The translations under genes and the position numbers were made by a program. The notes under the pieces were generated by a model. That model did not search any database and was not told where the DNA came from. It saw nothing but the letters and a program-made list of their open reading frames with translations. From NCBI RefSeq assembly GCF_011603255.1, contig NZ_JAANCM010000003.1, positions 186,001 to 250,000 of the forward strand: DNA of 64,000 nucleotides, written 5' to 3'. How positions within the stretch are numbered: position 1 is the first letter of the stretch; each line of letters opens with the position of its first letter. The DNA comes from Ferranicluibacter rubi (lineage in GTDB: Bacteria; Pseudomonadota; Alphaproteobacteria; Rhizobiales; Rhizobiaceae). Below are positions 16,932 through 25,791 of this stretch, piece after piece.

Positions 16932-17811
16932 GGACGATCTCCCGATGCTTCTGCAGGCGTTTGCCATAGGCCTGGCTGACGCGGTCGAAGATGATGGCGA
17001 TGCCGACGATGGCGAGCCCGTTGAACATGCCGAGCGTGAAGTACTGGTTGGCGATGGCTTTCAGCACCGGCTGCCCCAGCCCCTGCACGCCGATCATCGA
17101 GGCGACCACGACCATGGCGAGCGCCATCATGATCGTCTGGTTGATGCCGGCCATGATGGTGGGCAGAGCGAGCGGCAGCTGCACCTTGAACAGCTTCTGC
17201 CGCTCCGACGTGCCGAACGCATCGGCTGCCTCCAGCACGTCCTTGTCCACCAGCCGGATACCGAGATCGGTGAGCCGGATCATCGGGGGAATGGCGTAGA
17301 TGACGACGGCGATGAGGCCGGGCACGCGGCCGATGCCGAGCAGCATGACGACCGGGATGAGATAGACGAAGCTCGGCATGGTCTGCATCACGTCGAGGAT
17401 CGGGTTGACGATCCGCCGGAACGTGTCGGAGCGCGCCATGAGAATGCCGATCGGCAAGCCCACCGCGATGGACAACACCGTGCACACGAAGATCATCGCG
17501 ACCGTGCGCATCGTATCGGTCCACATGTCGAAATAGCCGATGAGCAGCAGCGTCACGAGACAGCCGAGCACGATCTTCACGCTGCGGCTGGCAAACCAGG
17601 CGATCGTGAGGATGATCGCGGTAATGATCGGCCAGGGCGTTTGCGTCATGAAGCGATCGGTGGCGAGCAGGAAGCTTTGCAGCGGCGAGAACAGGCTCTC
17701 GATCGCGTCGCCATAGGTGCGGGTGAAGCCCCGGAATCCCTCGTCGATGGCTTTCTTCAGGTTGCGAAGCGCGTCGTCATCCATGTGTGGAAATGTGTAA
17801 AACCATTCCAT
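16924..17811 (-). CDS. Glycine/proline-betaine-type ABC transporter permease (ProW-like)
   Basis: Inner-membrane permease of about 295 residues. Seen: a cytoplasmic N-terminus, five or more hydrophobic helices, and the conserved permease block PILDVMQTMPSFVYLIPVV, followed by IRLVDKDVLEAADAFGTSER (EAA-like coupling motif) and KVQLPLALPTIMAGINQTIM. This wording is typical of the ProW/OpuAB family. Start ATG 17811 follows AGAAAGGGA; longer readings begin in a non-conserved stretch. It lies 132 bp after the binding-protein gene. Confidence 0.9.
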   Translation of the reverse strand: MEWFYTFPHMDDDALRNLKKAIDEGFRGFTRTYGDAIESLFSPLQSFLLATDRFMTQTPWPIITAIILTIAWFASRSVKIVLGCLVTLLLIGYFDMWTDTMRTVAMIFVCTVLSIAVGLPIGILMARSDTFRRIVNPILDVMQTMPSFVYLIPVVMLLGIGRVPGLIAVVIYAIPPMIRLTDLGIRLVDKDVLEAADAFGTSERQKLFKVQLPLALPTIMAGINQTIMMALAMVVVASMIGVQGLGQPVLKAIANQYFTLGMFNGLAIVGIAIIFDRVSQAYGKRLQKHREIVHG

Positions 17812-17943
17812 GCGGGTCCCTTTCTCTGGAAGGAGCCGTGCGACGTCTTTTTCTTCTTCTGACGGCAAGCGGAAGGCGGCACGCGCCGGCACGATACCCG
17901 GAAGAGGTAAAGTGCCGGCGGGCGCCGCTTCAAAGGACGGGGC

Positions 17944-18945
17944 TCAGAGCGCCGCTTCGATCTTCGCGGCCGCGTCGGCCGAAACCCACTTGGTCCAGAT
18001 CTCCTTATTTTCCTTCAGGAAGTGCTTGGCACCGTCTTCGCCGCTCGCCTGGTTGTCGGTCATCCAGGCCATCAGCTTGCCGATCGTCTCGTTGCTCCAA
18101 GAGCGCTTTTCGAGATAGGCCATGACCTCGGGACCGGCCTTCTCCGAGAAGGGCTTGGCGACCAGCGTGACGATAGTGTCCACCGGCCACGCGTTTGGCT
18201 TGGGGTCCGGGCAGTCGGCAACAGTGTTGCAACGCTTCCATTCGGCCGCATCCGCACCCACACCGGCTTCCAGCTTTACCATCGGATACTTACCGAGGAG
18301 GGCCGTCGGCGCCCAGTAGTAGGCGGCGAAGCCCTTTTCACGCTCGTAGGCCTTGGCGATTGCACCATCGAGGCCGGCGGCCGAGCCGGTATCGACCAGC
18401 GTGAAGTTCGCCTTCTCGCCATCATAAGCCTTGAAGAGCTGCGTCGTCACAACCGTGCCGCCCCAGCCCTGCGGACCGTTGAGCACCGCGCCCTTGCTCG
18501 TGTCTTCCTCGTTGGGGAAAAGCTCGGGATGCTTCAGGAGGTCGGGAATGGTCTTGATGTCAGGATGCTTGTCGGCAAGGTATTTCGGGATCCACCAGCC
18601 CTGGTTTCCGCCATCCGGCAGAGGCGAGCCGACCTTGACGATGCGGCCCTCTTCCACGCCCTTGGCAACGACGTCCGGTAGCAGGTCCACCCAGGCCTCC
18701 GGCGCGATGTCCGGCTGGCCCTTCTCGGCCATGGAGGTGATGGTCGGAACCGTATCGCCGACAGTGATCTCGGCCTGACAGCCATAGCCCTCGTTCAGGA
18801 TCAGCTTGTCGAGATTGGAGATGACCTCCGCGCTCTGCCAGTTCATGCTGGCGATGGTGACTGTGCCGCACTCGGCAGCACCGGCGGCCGATATGCCTGC
18901 GAAAAGGCCCATCGTCAGGCAGCTCGAAGCGAGTAGTTTCTTCAT
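17944..18945 (-). CDS. Glycine/proline-betaine-type ABC transporter binding protein (ProX/ChoX-like)
   Basis: Periplasmic binding protein of about 333 residues for a quaternary ammonium solute. Seen: signal peptide MKKLLASSCLTMGLFAGISA ending at GAAE, then GTVTIASMNWQSAEVISNLD, the OpuAC opening, several tryptophans able to form the aromatic cage for a trimethylammonium group (QGWWIPKYLADKHPD, GPQGWGGTVV, FAAYYWAPTALL), and the usual C-terminal MAWMTDNQASGEDGAKHFLK. ATG 18945 has AAAGGGG upstream. First gene of the importer operon. The adjacent demethylase suggests the solute is also a carbon or nitrogen source. Confidence 0.9.
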   Translation of the reverse strand: MKKLLASSCLTMGLFAGISAAGAAECGTVTIASMNWQSAEVISNLDKLILNEGYGCQAEITVGDTVPTITSMAEKGQPDIAPEAWVDLLPDVVAKGVEEGRIVKVGSPLPDGGNQGWWIPKYLADKHPDIKTIPDLLKHPELFPNEEDTSKGAVLNGPQGWGGTVVTTQLFKAYDGEKANFTLVDTGSAAGLDGAIAKAYEREKGFAAYYWAPTALLGKYPMVKLEAGVGADAAEWKRCNTVADCPDPKPNAWPVDTIVTLVAKPFSEKAGPEVMAYLEKRSWSNETIGKLMAWMTDNQASGEDGAKHFLKENKEIWTKWVSADAAAKIEAAL

Positions 18946-19298
18946 TGTCGTTCCCCTTTGTTTTTTAGCGGCAAGGCATGAAAAGCGGGGCGCCGCGGAT
19001 ACCCGCTTCATGGGCTCTGAAGGACAGTCTCCTCATCCTCGATGATGGCTGCAGGCCGCGTTTGCGGTGCGAAAATCTTGCCCTCCGCATAGGCTGAGCC
19101 TTACGGAGGTTGTGTGATTGTGGCGGATGGGTTGGACGATCGACATCCCTGTCGCGCCATTCCAAGGCGCGATTAGACGGGCCGAGGTGCGATCGGACAG
19201 GCTGTCGGTTTTGTTCGGGAGAGGTGTGGCGATAGGAAAGGGCTGCGGTGTGGTCGCCATCCGGCCTATATTCGATGTCGCCACGGCCGCCATTTCCG
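18946..19298. other. Intergenic region upstream of betaine importer and downstream of tetR gene
   Basis: 353 bases without a supported gene. It must hold the promoter for the leftward importer operon. I see a short inverted repeat GCGCC-ATTCCAA-GGCGC around 19155-19171, but no strong operator resembling the TGTACA sites beyond the tetR gene, and no credible -35/-10 pair I would commit to. Confidence 0.5.
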
Positions 19299-19928
19299 CT
19301 ATTCCTGCCTGTAGCCGTGGCGGGCATAGAAGCGGTCGAGCTCCCGCTGCTGCGCGTCTTGTCCCGTAAAGATCGAGATGTAATGCGGTATCCGCTTCAT
19401 CCGCAGCGCCACATCCTCGCGGGCCTGCATGGAGATATAGCCGATCTGCACGAGATAGGTCGTGCGCGCCCTGACATCCGCGGTGACCGCGTCATGGCCG
19501 AAGCGCATGAACATGCGGGCGAGCGCGTCCATCCGCGCCGCATCCGCGCGCTGCACCTCTGCCTCGATCTCCGGTGATTGCAGCGCCCAGCTGCGCACGG
19601 CGAACTCGAACCGGGCATCGAAAAGGACAGTGTCGATCCAGCAATCGAACACGTTCAGCATGGCTTCCACCAGCGTCTCCGCGTAAGCCTCGGACTGCCG
19701 GACGATGTTGCCGGTGTTCGTGTCGCGCCAGCGCGCGATCAGCGCATCCAGCAGCGCCTCGCGGTCCTTGAAGAACCAGTAGAAGCTGGTGCGCGACAGG
19801 CCGAGCCGCTTGGCAAGCGGCAGGATCTTCACCGAGTCCACGCCCGATTCCAGCAGCGAGGCGTAAGCGGCATCGAACCACCCCTCGTAAGACCCCCGCC
19901 AGCCGCTGTCGTTCACCGCCTGCTCCAT
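19299..19928 (-). CDS. TetR-family regulator of methylated-amine catabolism (inferred)
   Basis: About 209 residues, TetR fold. Seen: helix-turn-helix VKILPLAKRLGLSRTSFYWF followed by FKDREALLDALIARW, the standard TetR segment, then an all-helical effector domain (FDARFEFAVRSWALQSPEI; TTYLVQIGYISMQAREDV). ATG 19928 is preferred to a longer reading. It diverges from the demethylase gene and lies next to the betaine importer; two TGTACA sites stand in the 125-bp gap. It probably represses the demethylase, and perhaps the importer, until substrate appears; this is inference from position. Confidence 0.87.
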   Translation of the reverse strand: MEQAVNDSGWRGSYEGWFDAAYASLLESGVDSVKILPLAKRLGLSRTSFYWFFKDREALLDALIARWRDTNTGNIVRQSEAYAETLVEAMLNVFDCWIDTVLFDARFEFAVRSWALQSPEIEAEVQRADAARMDALARMFMRFGHDAVTADVRARTTYLVQIGYISMQAREDVALRMKRIPHYISIFTGQDAQQRELDRFYARHGYRQE

Positions 19929-19967
19929 ACCGTTAGTCCTACCAAACACCACCGCAGCAGACAAGCA

Positions 19968-20010
19968 GAATGTACACCCCTGTTTTTAATGTTGACACTT
20001 CTGTACATTC
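19968..20010. promoter_or_regulatory. TGTACA operator pair over a TTGACA -35 element
   Basis: GAATGTACA at 19968-19976 and TGTACATTC at 20002-20010 form a perfect 9-bp inverted repeat with a 25-base spacer; each arm contains the small palindrome TGTACA. A TTGACA (19992-19997) lies just upstream of the second arm, in the rightward direction of the demethylase gene. A TetR-type repressor bound here would block that promoter. The matching -10 is weak (TTAGCC at 20015). Confidence 0.6.
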
Positions 20011-20053
20011 CTCGTTAGCCTCGCGCACATCCCCACCTATCGGAGCTTAAGGC

Positions 20054-22105
20054 ATGTCCAGCGATCCCCTCCTGCAGCCCTATAGGCTGAAGCACCTGAC
20101 CCTTCGCAACCGCATCATCGTGACGTCCCACGAGCCGGCCTATCCCGAAGACGGCATGCCGAAAGCGCGGTATCGCGCCTACACGGTCGAGCGGGCGAAG
20201 GGCGGCGTCGCGCTGACCATGACGGCGGGCTCTGCGGCCGTATCGAAGGACAGCCCGCCGGTGTTCAACAACCTGCTCGCCTACAAGGACGAGATCGTGC
20301 CCTACATCCGCGAAATGACGGATGCCGTGCACGAGGAAGGTGCGGCGATCATGATTCAGCTCACCCATCTTGGCCGTCGGACCCGCTGGGACAAGGGCGA
20401 CTGGCTGCCCGTCATCGCCCCTTCGCACCAGCGGGAGGCCGCCCACCGCGCCTTTCCAAAGAAGCTCGAGGACTGGGACATCGCCCGGGTGATCGCCGAC
20501 TTCGCCGATGCGGCCGAGCGCATGAAGGCGGGCGGCATGGACGGTGTCGAGCTGGAAGCCTATGGCCACCTCATCGACCAGTTCACCTCGCCCGTGACCA
20601 ACGAACTCGACGGGCCCTATGGCGGCGCCTCGCTCGACAATCGGCTGCGCTTCTGTCTCGACGTGTTCAGGGCCATGCGCGCCCGGGTGGGCGACGATTT
20701 CATTCTTGGCGTACGTTATACGGCCGACGAGTGTCTTCCCGGCGGCACGGGACAGGCCGAGGGGCTGGAGATCTCGCGCCGCCTGCGCGACAGCGGTCTT
20801 ATCGATTACCTCAATGTCATTCGCGGCCATATCGACACCGATCCGGGCCTCACCGACGTCATCCCCATCCAGGGCATGGCCAATTCCCCGCACCTCGATT
20901 TCGCCGGGCAGATCCGCGCAGCGACCAACTTTCCGACCTTCCACGCCGCCAAAATCCCCGATGTCGCCACCGCCCGCCACGCGATTGCCAGCGGCAAGGT
21001 GGACATGGTCGGCATGACGCGGGCGCACATGACCGACCCGCATATCGTGCGCAAGATCATCGAGAAGCGTGAGGAGGACATCCGCCCCTGCGTCGGCGCC
21101 AATTACTGTCTCGACAGGATCTACCAGGGCGGCATGGCCTTCTGCATCCACAATGCCGCGACGGGACGCGAGGAAACCATGCCGCATGCGATCCCGAAGG
21201 CCGAAACCAAGCGCCGGATCGTCATCGTCGGCGCCGGCCCTGCGGGACTGGAGGCCGCCCGTGTCTCGGCCGAGCGCGGCCATTCGGTCGTCGTCTTCGA
21301 GGCGGCGAACCATGCCGGCGGGCAGATCCGCCTGACCGCGCAGAGCGAGCGCCGCCGCGAGATGATGAGCATCATCGACTGGCGCATGGGCCAGTGCGAA
21401 AAGCGCGGCGTCACCTTTCATTTCAACAGCTGGGCGGATGCCGACACGATCGCGGCGGAAAACCCCGACGTCGTCATCATCGCCACCGGCGGACTGCCGC
21501 ACACGGATGTGCTCTCCGCCGGCAACGATCTCGTGGTCTCCTCCTGGGACATCATCTCCGGCGATGTGAAGCCGGGCACCAACGTTCTCCTCTTCGACGA
21601 CGCCGGCGACCATGCCGGCCTCCAGGCCGCCGAGATCATCGCGAAATCGGGCGCCAAGGTCGAGATCATGACGCCGGATCGCGCCTTTGCGCCGGAGGTC
21701 ATGGCGATGAACCTCGTGCCCTACATGCGCTCTCTTCAGGCGCTCGATGCCACCTTCACGGTCACCTACAGGCTCCAATCCGCCGAGCGGCGCGGCAACG
21801 AAATCGTCGCTCATGTCGGCAGCGATTACGGCGGCGATCTAAGCTGCGGGGCCAAAGAGCGCACCGTCGACCAGATCGTCGTCAACCACGGCACCATCCC
21901 CCTCGACGACCTCTATTTCGACCTCCGCCCCGCCTCCACCAACCTCGGCGAAGTCGCCTACGACGCCCTCATCGCCGGCATTCCGCAAACCGTCACCCGA
22001 AACCCCTCAGGCACCTACCAGCTCTTCCGCATCGGCGACGCCGTGGCGGCGCGCAATACGCATGCGGCGATTTATGATGCGCTGCGGCTGGCGAAGGATT
22101 TGTGA
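20054..22105 (+). CDS. TMADH/DgcA-like FMN-FAD oxidoreductase, probable N-methyl amine (betaine-derived) demethylase
   Basis: 683-residue two-part flavoenzyme of the old-yellow-enzyme/trimethylamine-dehydrogenase family; relatives demethylate dimethylglycine or N-methylproline. Seen: FMN barrel (residues 1-370) with RNRIIVTSHEPAYPEDGMP, MIQLTHLGRRTRWDKGDW and HLIDQFTSPVTNELDGPYGG; cluster region C346, C352, C364; then an FAD/NAD domain (RRIVIVGAGPAGLEAARVSA; VVVFEAANHAGGQIRL). The fourth expected cluster ligand is alanine (A349) instead of cysteine. The neighbouring betaine-type importer supports a role in breaking down a betaine. The ATG at 20054 follows GGAGCTTAAGG. Alternative: another 2,4-dienoyl-CoA reductase-like enzyme. 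Confidence 0.85.
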   Translation: MSSDPLLQPYRLKHLTLRNRIIVTSHEPAYPEDGMPKARYRAYTVERAKGGVALTMTAGSAAVSKDSPPVFNNLLAYKDEIVPYIREMTDAVHEEGAAIMIQLTHLGRRTRWDKGDWLPVIAPSHQREAAHRAFPKKLEDWDIARVIADFADAAERMKAGGMDGVELEAYGHLIDQFTSPVTNELDGPYGGASLDNRLRFCLDVFRAMRARVGDDFILGVRYTADECLPGGTGQAEGLEISRRLRDSGLIDYLNVIRGHIDTDPGLTDVIPIQGMANSPHLDFAGQIRAATNFPTFHAAKIPDVATARHAIASGKVDMVGMTRAHMTDPHIVRKIIEKREEDIRPCVGANYCLDRIYQGGMAFCIHNAATGREETMPHAIPKAETKRRIVIVGAGPAGLEAARVSAERGHSVVVFEAANHAGGQIRLTAQSERRREMMSIIDWRMGQCEKRGVTFHFNSWADADTIAAENPDVVIIATGGLPHTDVLSAGNDLVVSSWDIISGDVKPGTNVLLFDDAGDHAGLQAAEIIAKSGAKVEIMTPDRAFAPEVMAMNLVPYMRSLQALDATFTVTYRLQSAERRGNEIVAHVGSDYGGDLSCGAKERTVDQIVVNHGTIPLDDLYFDLRPASTNLGEVAYDALIAGIPQTVTRNPSGTYQLFRIGDAVAARNTHAAIYDALRLAKDL

Positions 22106-22262
22106 AGGGGTATCTGGCAGGGGTGAAAGCGAGCGGCTTTGAGATAGACGACGGCATCTTTCTGTTTGCCCTCGATGCGAGCTTTGCGCGAAAATACGGT
22201 CATTGCAGCGGCATGAACGAAAAGCTATGCGTGGCGACGTACATGAGCCAAGGACAAACAAG

Positions 22263-22475
22263 ATGATCAAGATCATGGTCTTGCTACACAGCGCCGAAGG
22301 TCTGGATTGGCAGGCTCCCCCAAAAGGGACAAGCCTGAAGACGTTGAGCGAAGCCGAGGAGCAAGGCTTTATCCAAATTCGCGGGGAGTATCAGAAACGA
22401 CAGTTCCGCCTGTCCGAGCTGGGATACAAACACGTCGAACACGACAAAAAGCGCCTTCAAGCCCGCAAACTCTGA
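22263..22475 (+). CDS. Possible small hypothetical protein
   Basis: A 70-residue frame from ATG 22263 with balanced, charged composition (KGTSLKTLSEAEEQGFIQIR, then RQFRLSELGYKHVEHDKKRL) that reads like a small winged-helix protein rather than an antisense shadow. A weak CAAGGAC lies about 7-13 bases upstream. No family recognised. The surrounding 840 bases between the demethylase and the SDR gene are otherwise without credible genes and less GC-rich, so this may be a relict of transferred DNA. Confidence 0.35.
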   Translation: MIKIMVLLHSAEGLDWQAPPKGTSLKTLSEAEEQGFIQIRGEYQKRQFRLSELGYKHVEHDKKRLQARKL

Positions 22476-22864
22476 GCCGAACGGACCACACTGAAGCGTG
22501 GACGAAGTGGCAGGAGAAGGCTGCCTTATCACTTGATATGATCATGCGCCCAGAGAGATCGGCGATGGCATGAAAAGCCTTATCCAGCAGCTCGCCAGCC
22601 AGCGCCGACGTTCGGCGCACTGGATCATGCTTGAGGCCATCCAGCAATAGGTATCGCGACACTCTGCCCTAACAGCGCGTCTTTCGACGTGAAGCGAAGA
22701 TGAGAGCCGCTCGTCAGGCTGGTGTCGCTGATAACGCGGACGGGTTCCGCAACAGCGATGCGGTCGGCTCGGAATTTTCACACGACAATCTCCACAATGC
22801 TGCATTCGAAGCCATCCCTTCGACCGTTTTCGCACCTCGCACGACCGTCTTGAAATTTTCCTCA
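22476..22864. other. Non-coding stretch before the SDR cassette
   Basis: About 390 bases with several short overlapping frames in both directions, none with a family signature or good ribosome site. Base composition drops towards AT just before the inverted repeat at 22865. I see no RNA gene or repeat here. Confidence 0.4.
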
Positions 22865-22905
22865 TTGCATTACGATCATAATTTATATAAGCATTCGTAA
22901 TGCAA
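22865..22905. promoter_or_regulatory. Operator of the SDR-AcuI-TetR cassette (copy 1)
   Basis: TTGCATTACGA (22865-22875) and its exact reverse complement TCGTAATGCAA (22895-22905) are separated by an AT-rich 19-base spacer containing ATTTATATAAG. The same arms and the same spacer length recur in front of the second cassette at 40051-40091. It lies 40 bases before the SDR start and is the probable binding site of the TetR protein encoded at 25076. Confidence 0.8.
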
Positions 22906-22945
22906 CAGTATGCCACTGGGAAAACTCAGCGGTTTGGAGACAGCG

Positions 22946-23761
22946 ATGACATCACATTCCCAAAAGACCGCTCTCGTCACGGGAGCATCATCCGGTATCG
23001 GTCTGGCGAGTGCCGAGGCCCTGGCAAGAGCTGGCTTTACGGTTTTCGGAACCAGCCGCAAGCCGAGCAAAGGCAGCTCGAGCGGGGTCTCCATGCTGGC
23101 TTGCGACGTGACCGACGAGACTTCTGTGGCGTCGCTGGTTTCGACGGTCCTCGAAAGCACCGGACGGATCGACGTTCTGGTCAACAATGCCGGCCTCGGC
23201 ATGTTTGGTGGCGCCGAGGAATCCTCGGTCGCTCAGGTTCAGAGCCTGTTCGATGTCAACCTCTTCGGTGTCATGCGGATGACCAACGCCGTGCTGCCGT
23301 CGATGCGGCGTCGCGGAGAAGGCCGCATCGTCAACATGAGTTCGGCGCTGGGTTTCGTGCCGGCACCCTACTCGGCCTATTACGCAGCGAGCAAATATGC
23401 CCTCGAAGGCTATTCGGAATCGCTCGACCACGAAATCCGCGGCTTCAACGTCCGCGTTTCGTTGATCGAGCCGGGCACCGTCCAGGGCAGTTTCGACCAC
23501 AGCTCGCTGGAACCGGATACCAAGATGGCGGAGTACGACGCGGGGCGTGCCTGGGTGCATGACTTCTACGAGAAGGCGAAGCTCACGGCGGATACGCCCG
23601 AGGACGTGGCGAGAGCAGTCGTTCTGGCGGCCACGGCCAAGCGCCATCGGCAACGTTACACGGTCGGCAAGGTCGCAGGACAGGTCAGCCTGCTGCGACG
23701 CCTCCTGCCCGCATCGATCTTCGACAAGGCCTTGCGCCAGCAGTTCGGCATGCCGACGTGA
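22946..23761 (+). CDS. Short-chain dehydrogenase/reductase (SDR), cassette copy 1
   Basis: NAD(P)-dependent oxidoreductase of about 271 residues. Seen: cofactor motif TGASSGIG (residues 12-19), NNAG (80-83), catalytic Ser in IVNMSSALG (about 132-133), and Tyr146/Lys150 in YAASK. The C-terminus GQVSLLRRLLPASIFDKALR recurs, frameshifted, in the decayed copy near 39.9 kb. ATG 22946 follows TTGGAGAC; an in-frame upstream codon at 22910 is less likely. First gene of a three-gene set (SDR, AcuI/YhdH-like reductase, TetR). Substrate unknown; such sets often respond to reactive carbonyls or quinones. Confidence 0.87.
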   Translation: MTSHSQKTALVTGASSGIGLASAEALARAGFTVFGTSRKPSKGSSSGVSMLACDVTDETSVASLVSTVLESTGRIDVLVNNAGLGMFGGAEESSVAQVQSLFDVNLFGVMRMTNAVLPSMRRRGEGRIVNMSSALGFVPAPYSAYYAASKYALEGYSESLDHEIRGFNVRVSLIEPGTVQGSFDHSSLEPDTKMAEYDAGRAWVHDFYEKAKLTADTPEDVARAVVLAATAKRHRQRYTVGKVAGQVSLLRRLLPASIFDKALRQQFGMPT

Positions 23762-23916
23762 CGATCCCGTCGCTTGCCGACGCAACAGAACGGGAAGCGT
23801 ATCAGGCAGCCCGGCAGGCCATGCCTCGCAACCACCGCTGGCAGCATGCCGCCGGACGCTATCGCATCGCCAGATAATCTGCATCGCCACCCCTTTGATT
23901 CAACAGGAAGAAGACA

Positions 23917-24903
23917 ATGACGTTCAAAGCTTTGCTCACCTCCAAGGATGGCGATACGCTCTCCACGAAGCTCGTAGATCTGACCGAGTCCGATCTGATG
24001 GACGGCGACGTGACGGTCGCCGTGGATTACTCGACCGTGAACTACAAGGACGGGATGGCCGTGACCGGGCGGCTGCCGGTGATCCAGACCTTTCCGCTCG
24101 TTCCCGGCATCGACCTCGCCGGAACGGTGGAAGTGTCTTCCCATCCCGATTTCAAGGTTGGCGACCGGGTGGTGGCCAACGGCTGGGGGCTCAGCCAGAC
24201 CCATCACGGCGGATATGCGCAGAAGGCAAGGTTGAGCGGAGACTGGCTCGTCAAGCTCTCCGAATCGCTCTCCACAAAGGATGCGATGGCCATCGGCACT
24301 GCCGGCTACACGGCCATGCTGTCGGTGCTGGCTCTCGAACATGGCGGGATCACGCCCGATAAAGGCGATATCCTCGTGACAGGCGCCAATGGCGGCGTCG
24401 GATCAGTTGCCATCGCACTGCTCTCGGGTCTCGGATACCGCGTCATCGCCTCCACGGGCAGACTTGAGGAAACAGCCTATCTGCGGGAACTCGGCGCGGC
24501 AGAGGTCATCGATCGGAACACATTGTCGGAACCGGGCGCGCCCGTTGCGGCCGAACGCTGGGCCGGTGCGATCGACAGCGTCGGCAGTCATACGCTGGCA
24601 AACGTCCTGGCACAGACCAAATATCGCGGCGTCGTCACCAGCTGCGGCCTTGCCCAGGGCCGTGACCTTCCCGCTACTGTGCTCCCGTTCATCCTGCGCA
24701 ACATCACCCTTGCCGGCATCGACTCGGTCAATGCGCCGCAGACGGTGCGTCTGGAAGCCTGGTCCCGTCTTGCCCGCGATCTGGATCTCGCAAAGCTTGC
24801 GCGCACGACGACCGTCATCGGTCTGGCGCAGGTCCCCGGCGTCGCCGAGAGCATTCTGGGCGGGCATGTTCAGGGCCGCACGGTCGTCGATGTCAATCTT
24901 TAG
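23917..24903 (+). CDS. AcuI/YhdH-family MDR oxidoreductase, cassette copy 1
   Basis: 328-residue NADPH-dependent medium-chain reductase of the YhdH/AcuI group, whose characterised members reduce acryloyl-CoA or related activated double bonds. Seen: MTFKALLTSKDGDTLSTKLV, VDYSTVNYKDGMAVTGR, PLVPGIDLAGTVEVSSHPDF, ANGWGLSQTHHGGYAQKARL, the Rossmann motif TGANGGVGSVAIAL and AERWAGAIDSVGSHTLANVL, all standard for this family. No zinc ligands. The ATG follows a GGAAGAAG ribosome site. Lies 155 bp after the SDR gene; a truncated close relative lies at 39.0-39.75 kb. Confidence 0.9.
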   Translation: MTFKALLTSKDGDTLSTKLVDLTESDLMDGDVTVAVDYSTVNYKDGMAVTGRLPVIQTFPLVPGIDLAGTVEVSSHPDFKVGDRVVANGWGLSQTHHGGYAQKARLSGDWLVKLSESLSTKDAMAIGTAGYTAMLSVLALEHGGITPDKGDILVTGANGGVGSVAIALLSGLGYRVIASTGRLEETAYLRELGAAEVIDRNTLSEPGAPVAAERWAGAIDSVGSHTLANVLAQTKYRGVVTSCGLAQGRDLPATVLPFILRNITLAGIDSVNAPQTVRLEAWSRLARDLDLAKLARTTTVIGLAQVPGVAESILGGHVQGRTVVDVNL

Positions 24904-24908
24904 GGCTG

Positions 24909-24937
24909 TCAGGGGAAAGCGAAGTTTCGCTTCCTGA
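24909..24937 (+). terminator. Hairpin after the AcuI-like gene
   Basis: TCAGG...CCTGA outer arms enclose AAGCGAA-GT-TTCGCTT, six bases after the stop codon of the AcuI-like gene. No T-run follows, so termination would be weak or protein-assisted; it may separate the reductases from the tetR gene downstream. Confidence 0.5.
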
Positions 24938-25016
24938 ATGACACCCTACCACTCGACAAGCAGATGCCTGCCCAGGCCAGCGCGAACCGGGCAGGCACCA
25001 AGCGGTTTCATACCAG

Positions 25017-25056
25017 CTGCATTATGTTCACCTTTAATATTGCGATCGTAAGAAAA
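25017..25056. promoter_or_regulatory. Degenerate cassette operator in front of tetR (copy 1)
   Basis: CTGCATTATGT (25017-25027) and TCGTAAGAAAA (25046-25056) resemble the arms of the operator at 22865-22905, with an 18-base spacer and several mismatches. Position, 20 bases before the tetR start, fits autoregulation. Confidence 0.45.
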
Positions 25057-25075
25057 GCGATCTGAAAGGCGTCTC

Positions 25076-25663
25076 ATGCGATATGAAAAGGGCCGAAAAG
25101 ACACGTCACGCCGCAGAATCATGGATGTCGCTATTGAGCGGTTTCGCGCAGACGGAATTGCCGGCTCGGGTCTCGCGACAATCATGAAGGATGCCGGCCT
25201 GACGAACGGTGCGTTCTATCCCCACTTCCCTTCGAAGGCCGATCTGGTGCGGGAGACCGTGTCGGATGCGCTGGGCAAACAGGCCGTCTGGCTGCGCGGG
25301 ATGCTGGACGAAGGGGGGCTCGACAGCGTGATCGACTTCTACCTTTCGCCGGAACACAGGGACAATCAAGGACGGGGATGCGCATCCTCAGCCCTGCTGC
25401 CGGAGCTTGCACGACAGCCGGAGGAGACACGCGGCATGTATGGCGAACAGTCCCGCACGCTCGTGCTTCTGCTTGCCGACGCGCTTCCGGCGGACGTGGA
25501 AGCGAAATATGACATGGCAAGCGCGATTTTTGCCACCTTGATCGGGACGCTCCAATTGGCGCGCGCGGTCAATGGTGAGACGTCGGACCGCATCTTGCAG
25601 GCCGGAAAGAACGCGATACACGCCTTGGCCGGTCTTACGCACGCACCGGCGTCCTCATCTTGA
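25076..25663 (+). CDS. TetR-family regulator, cassette copy 1
   Basis: 195-residue TetR/AcrR-type repressor. Seen: N-terminal RRIMDVAIERFRADGIAGSG, recognition region LATIMKDAGLTNGAFYPHFP followed by SKADLVRETVSDAL, and a C-terminal helical domain resembling the TetR_C_11 group (GCASSALLPELARQPEETRG). Starts with ATG 25076. It is the intact counterpart of a frameshifted copy at 40113, and the probable ligand of the 11-19-11 inverted repeats. Likely senses a reactive small molecule, by analogy with NemR/AcrR-like repressors of reductase operons. Confidence 0.87.
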   Translation: MRYEKGRKDTSRRRIMDVAIERFRADGIAGSGLATIMKDAGLTNGAFYPHFPSKADLVRETVSDALGKQAVWLRGMLDEGGLDSVIDFYLSPEHRDNQGRGCASSALLPELARQPEETRGMYGEQSRTLVLLLADALPADVEAKYDMASAIFATLIGTLQLARAVNGETSDRILQAGKNAIHALAGLTHAPASSS

Positions 25664-25791
25664 AACACACCCGGGCGGTTGCCGTGCCTTCGAATGACGG
25701 CATGATCGCCCTAGACCCATTGTGAACCTTTGCAGCTGGCATGACGACATCGAAACCTTGCCAGCAGTGAACCAACAACCGGAGATATCCA

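Noticed and set aside
20015-21814. Long minus-strand frame opposite the demethylase
   Set aside because: Shadow of codon bias; the plus strand has complete FMN and FAD motifs.
22500-22670. Minus-strand frame with a plausible-looking N-terminus
   Set aside because: No family signature or ribosome site, and it overlaps other equally weak frames.
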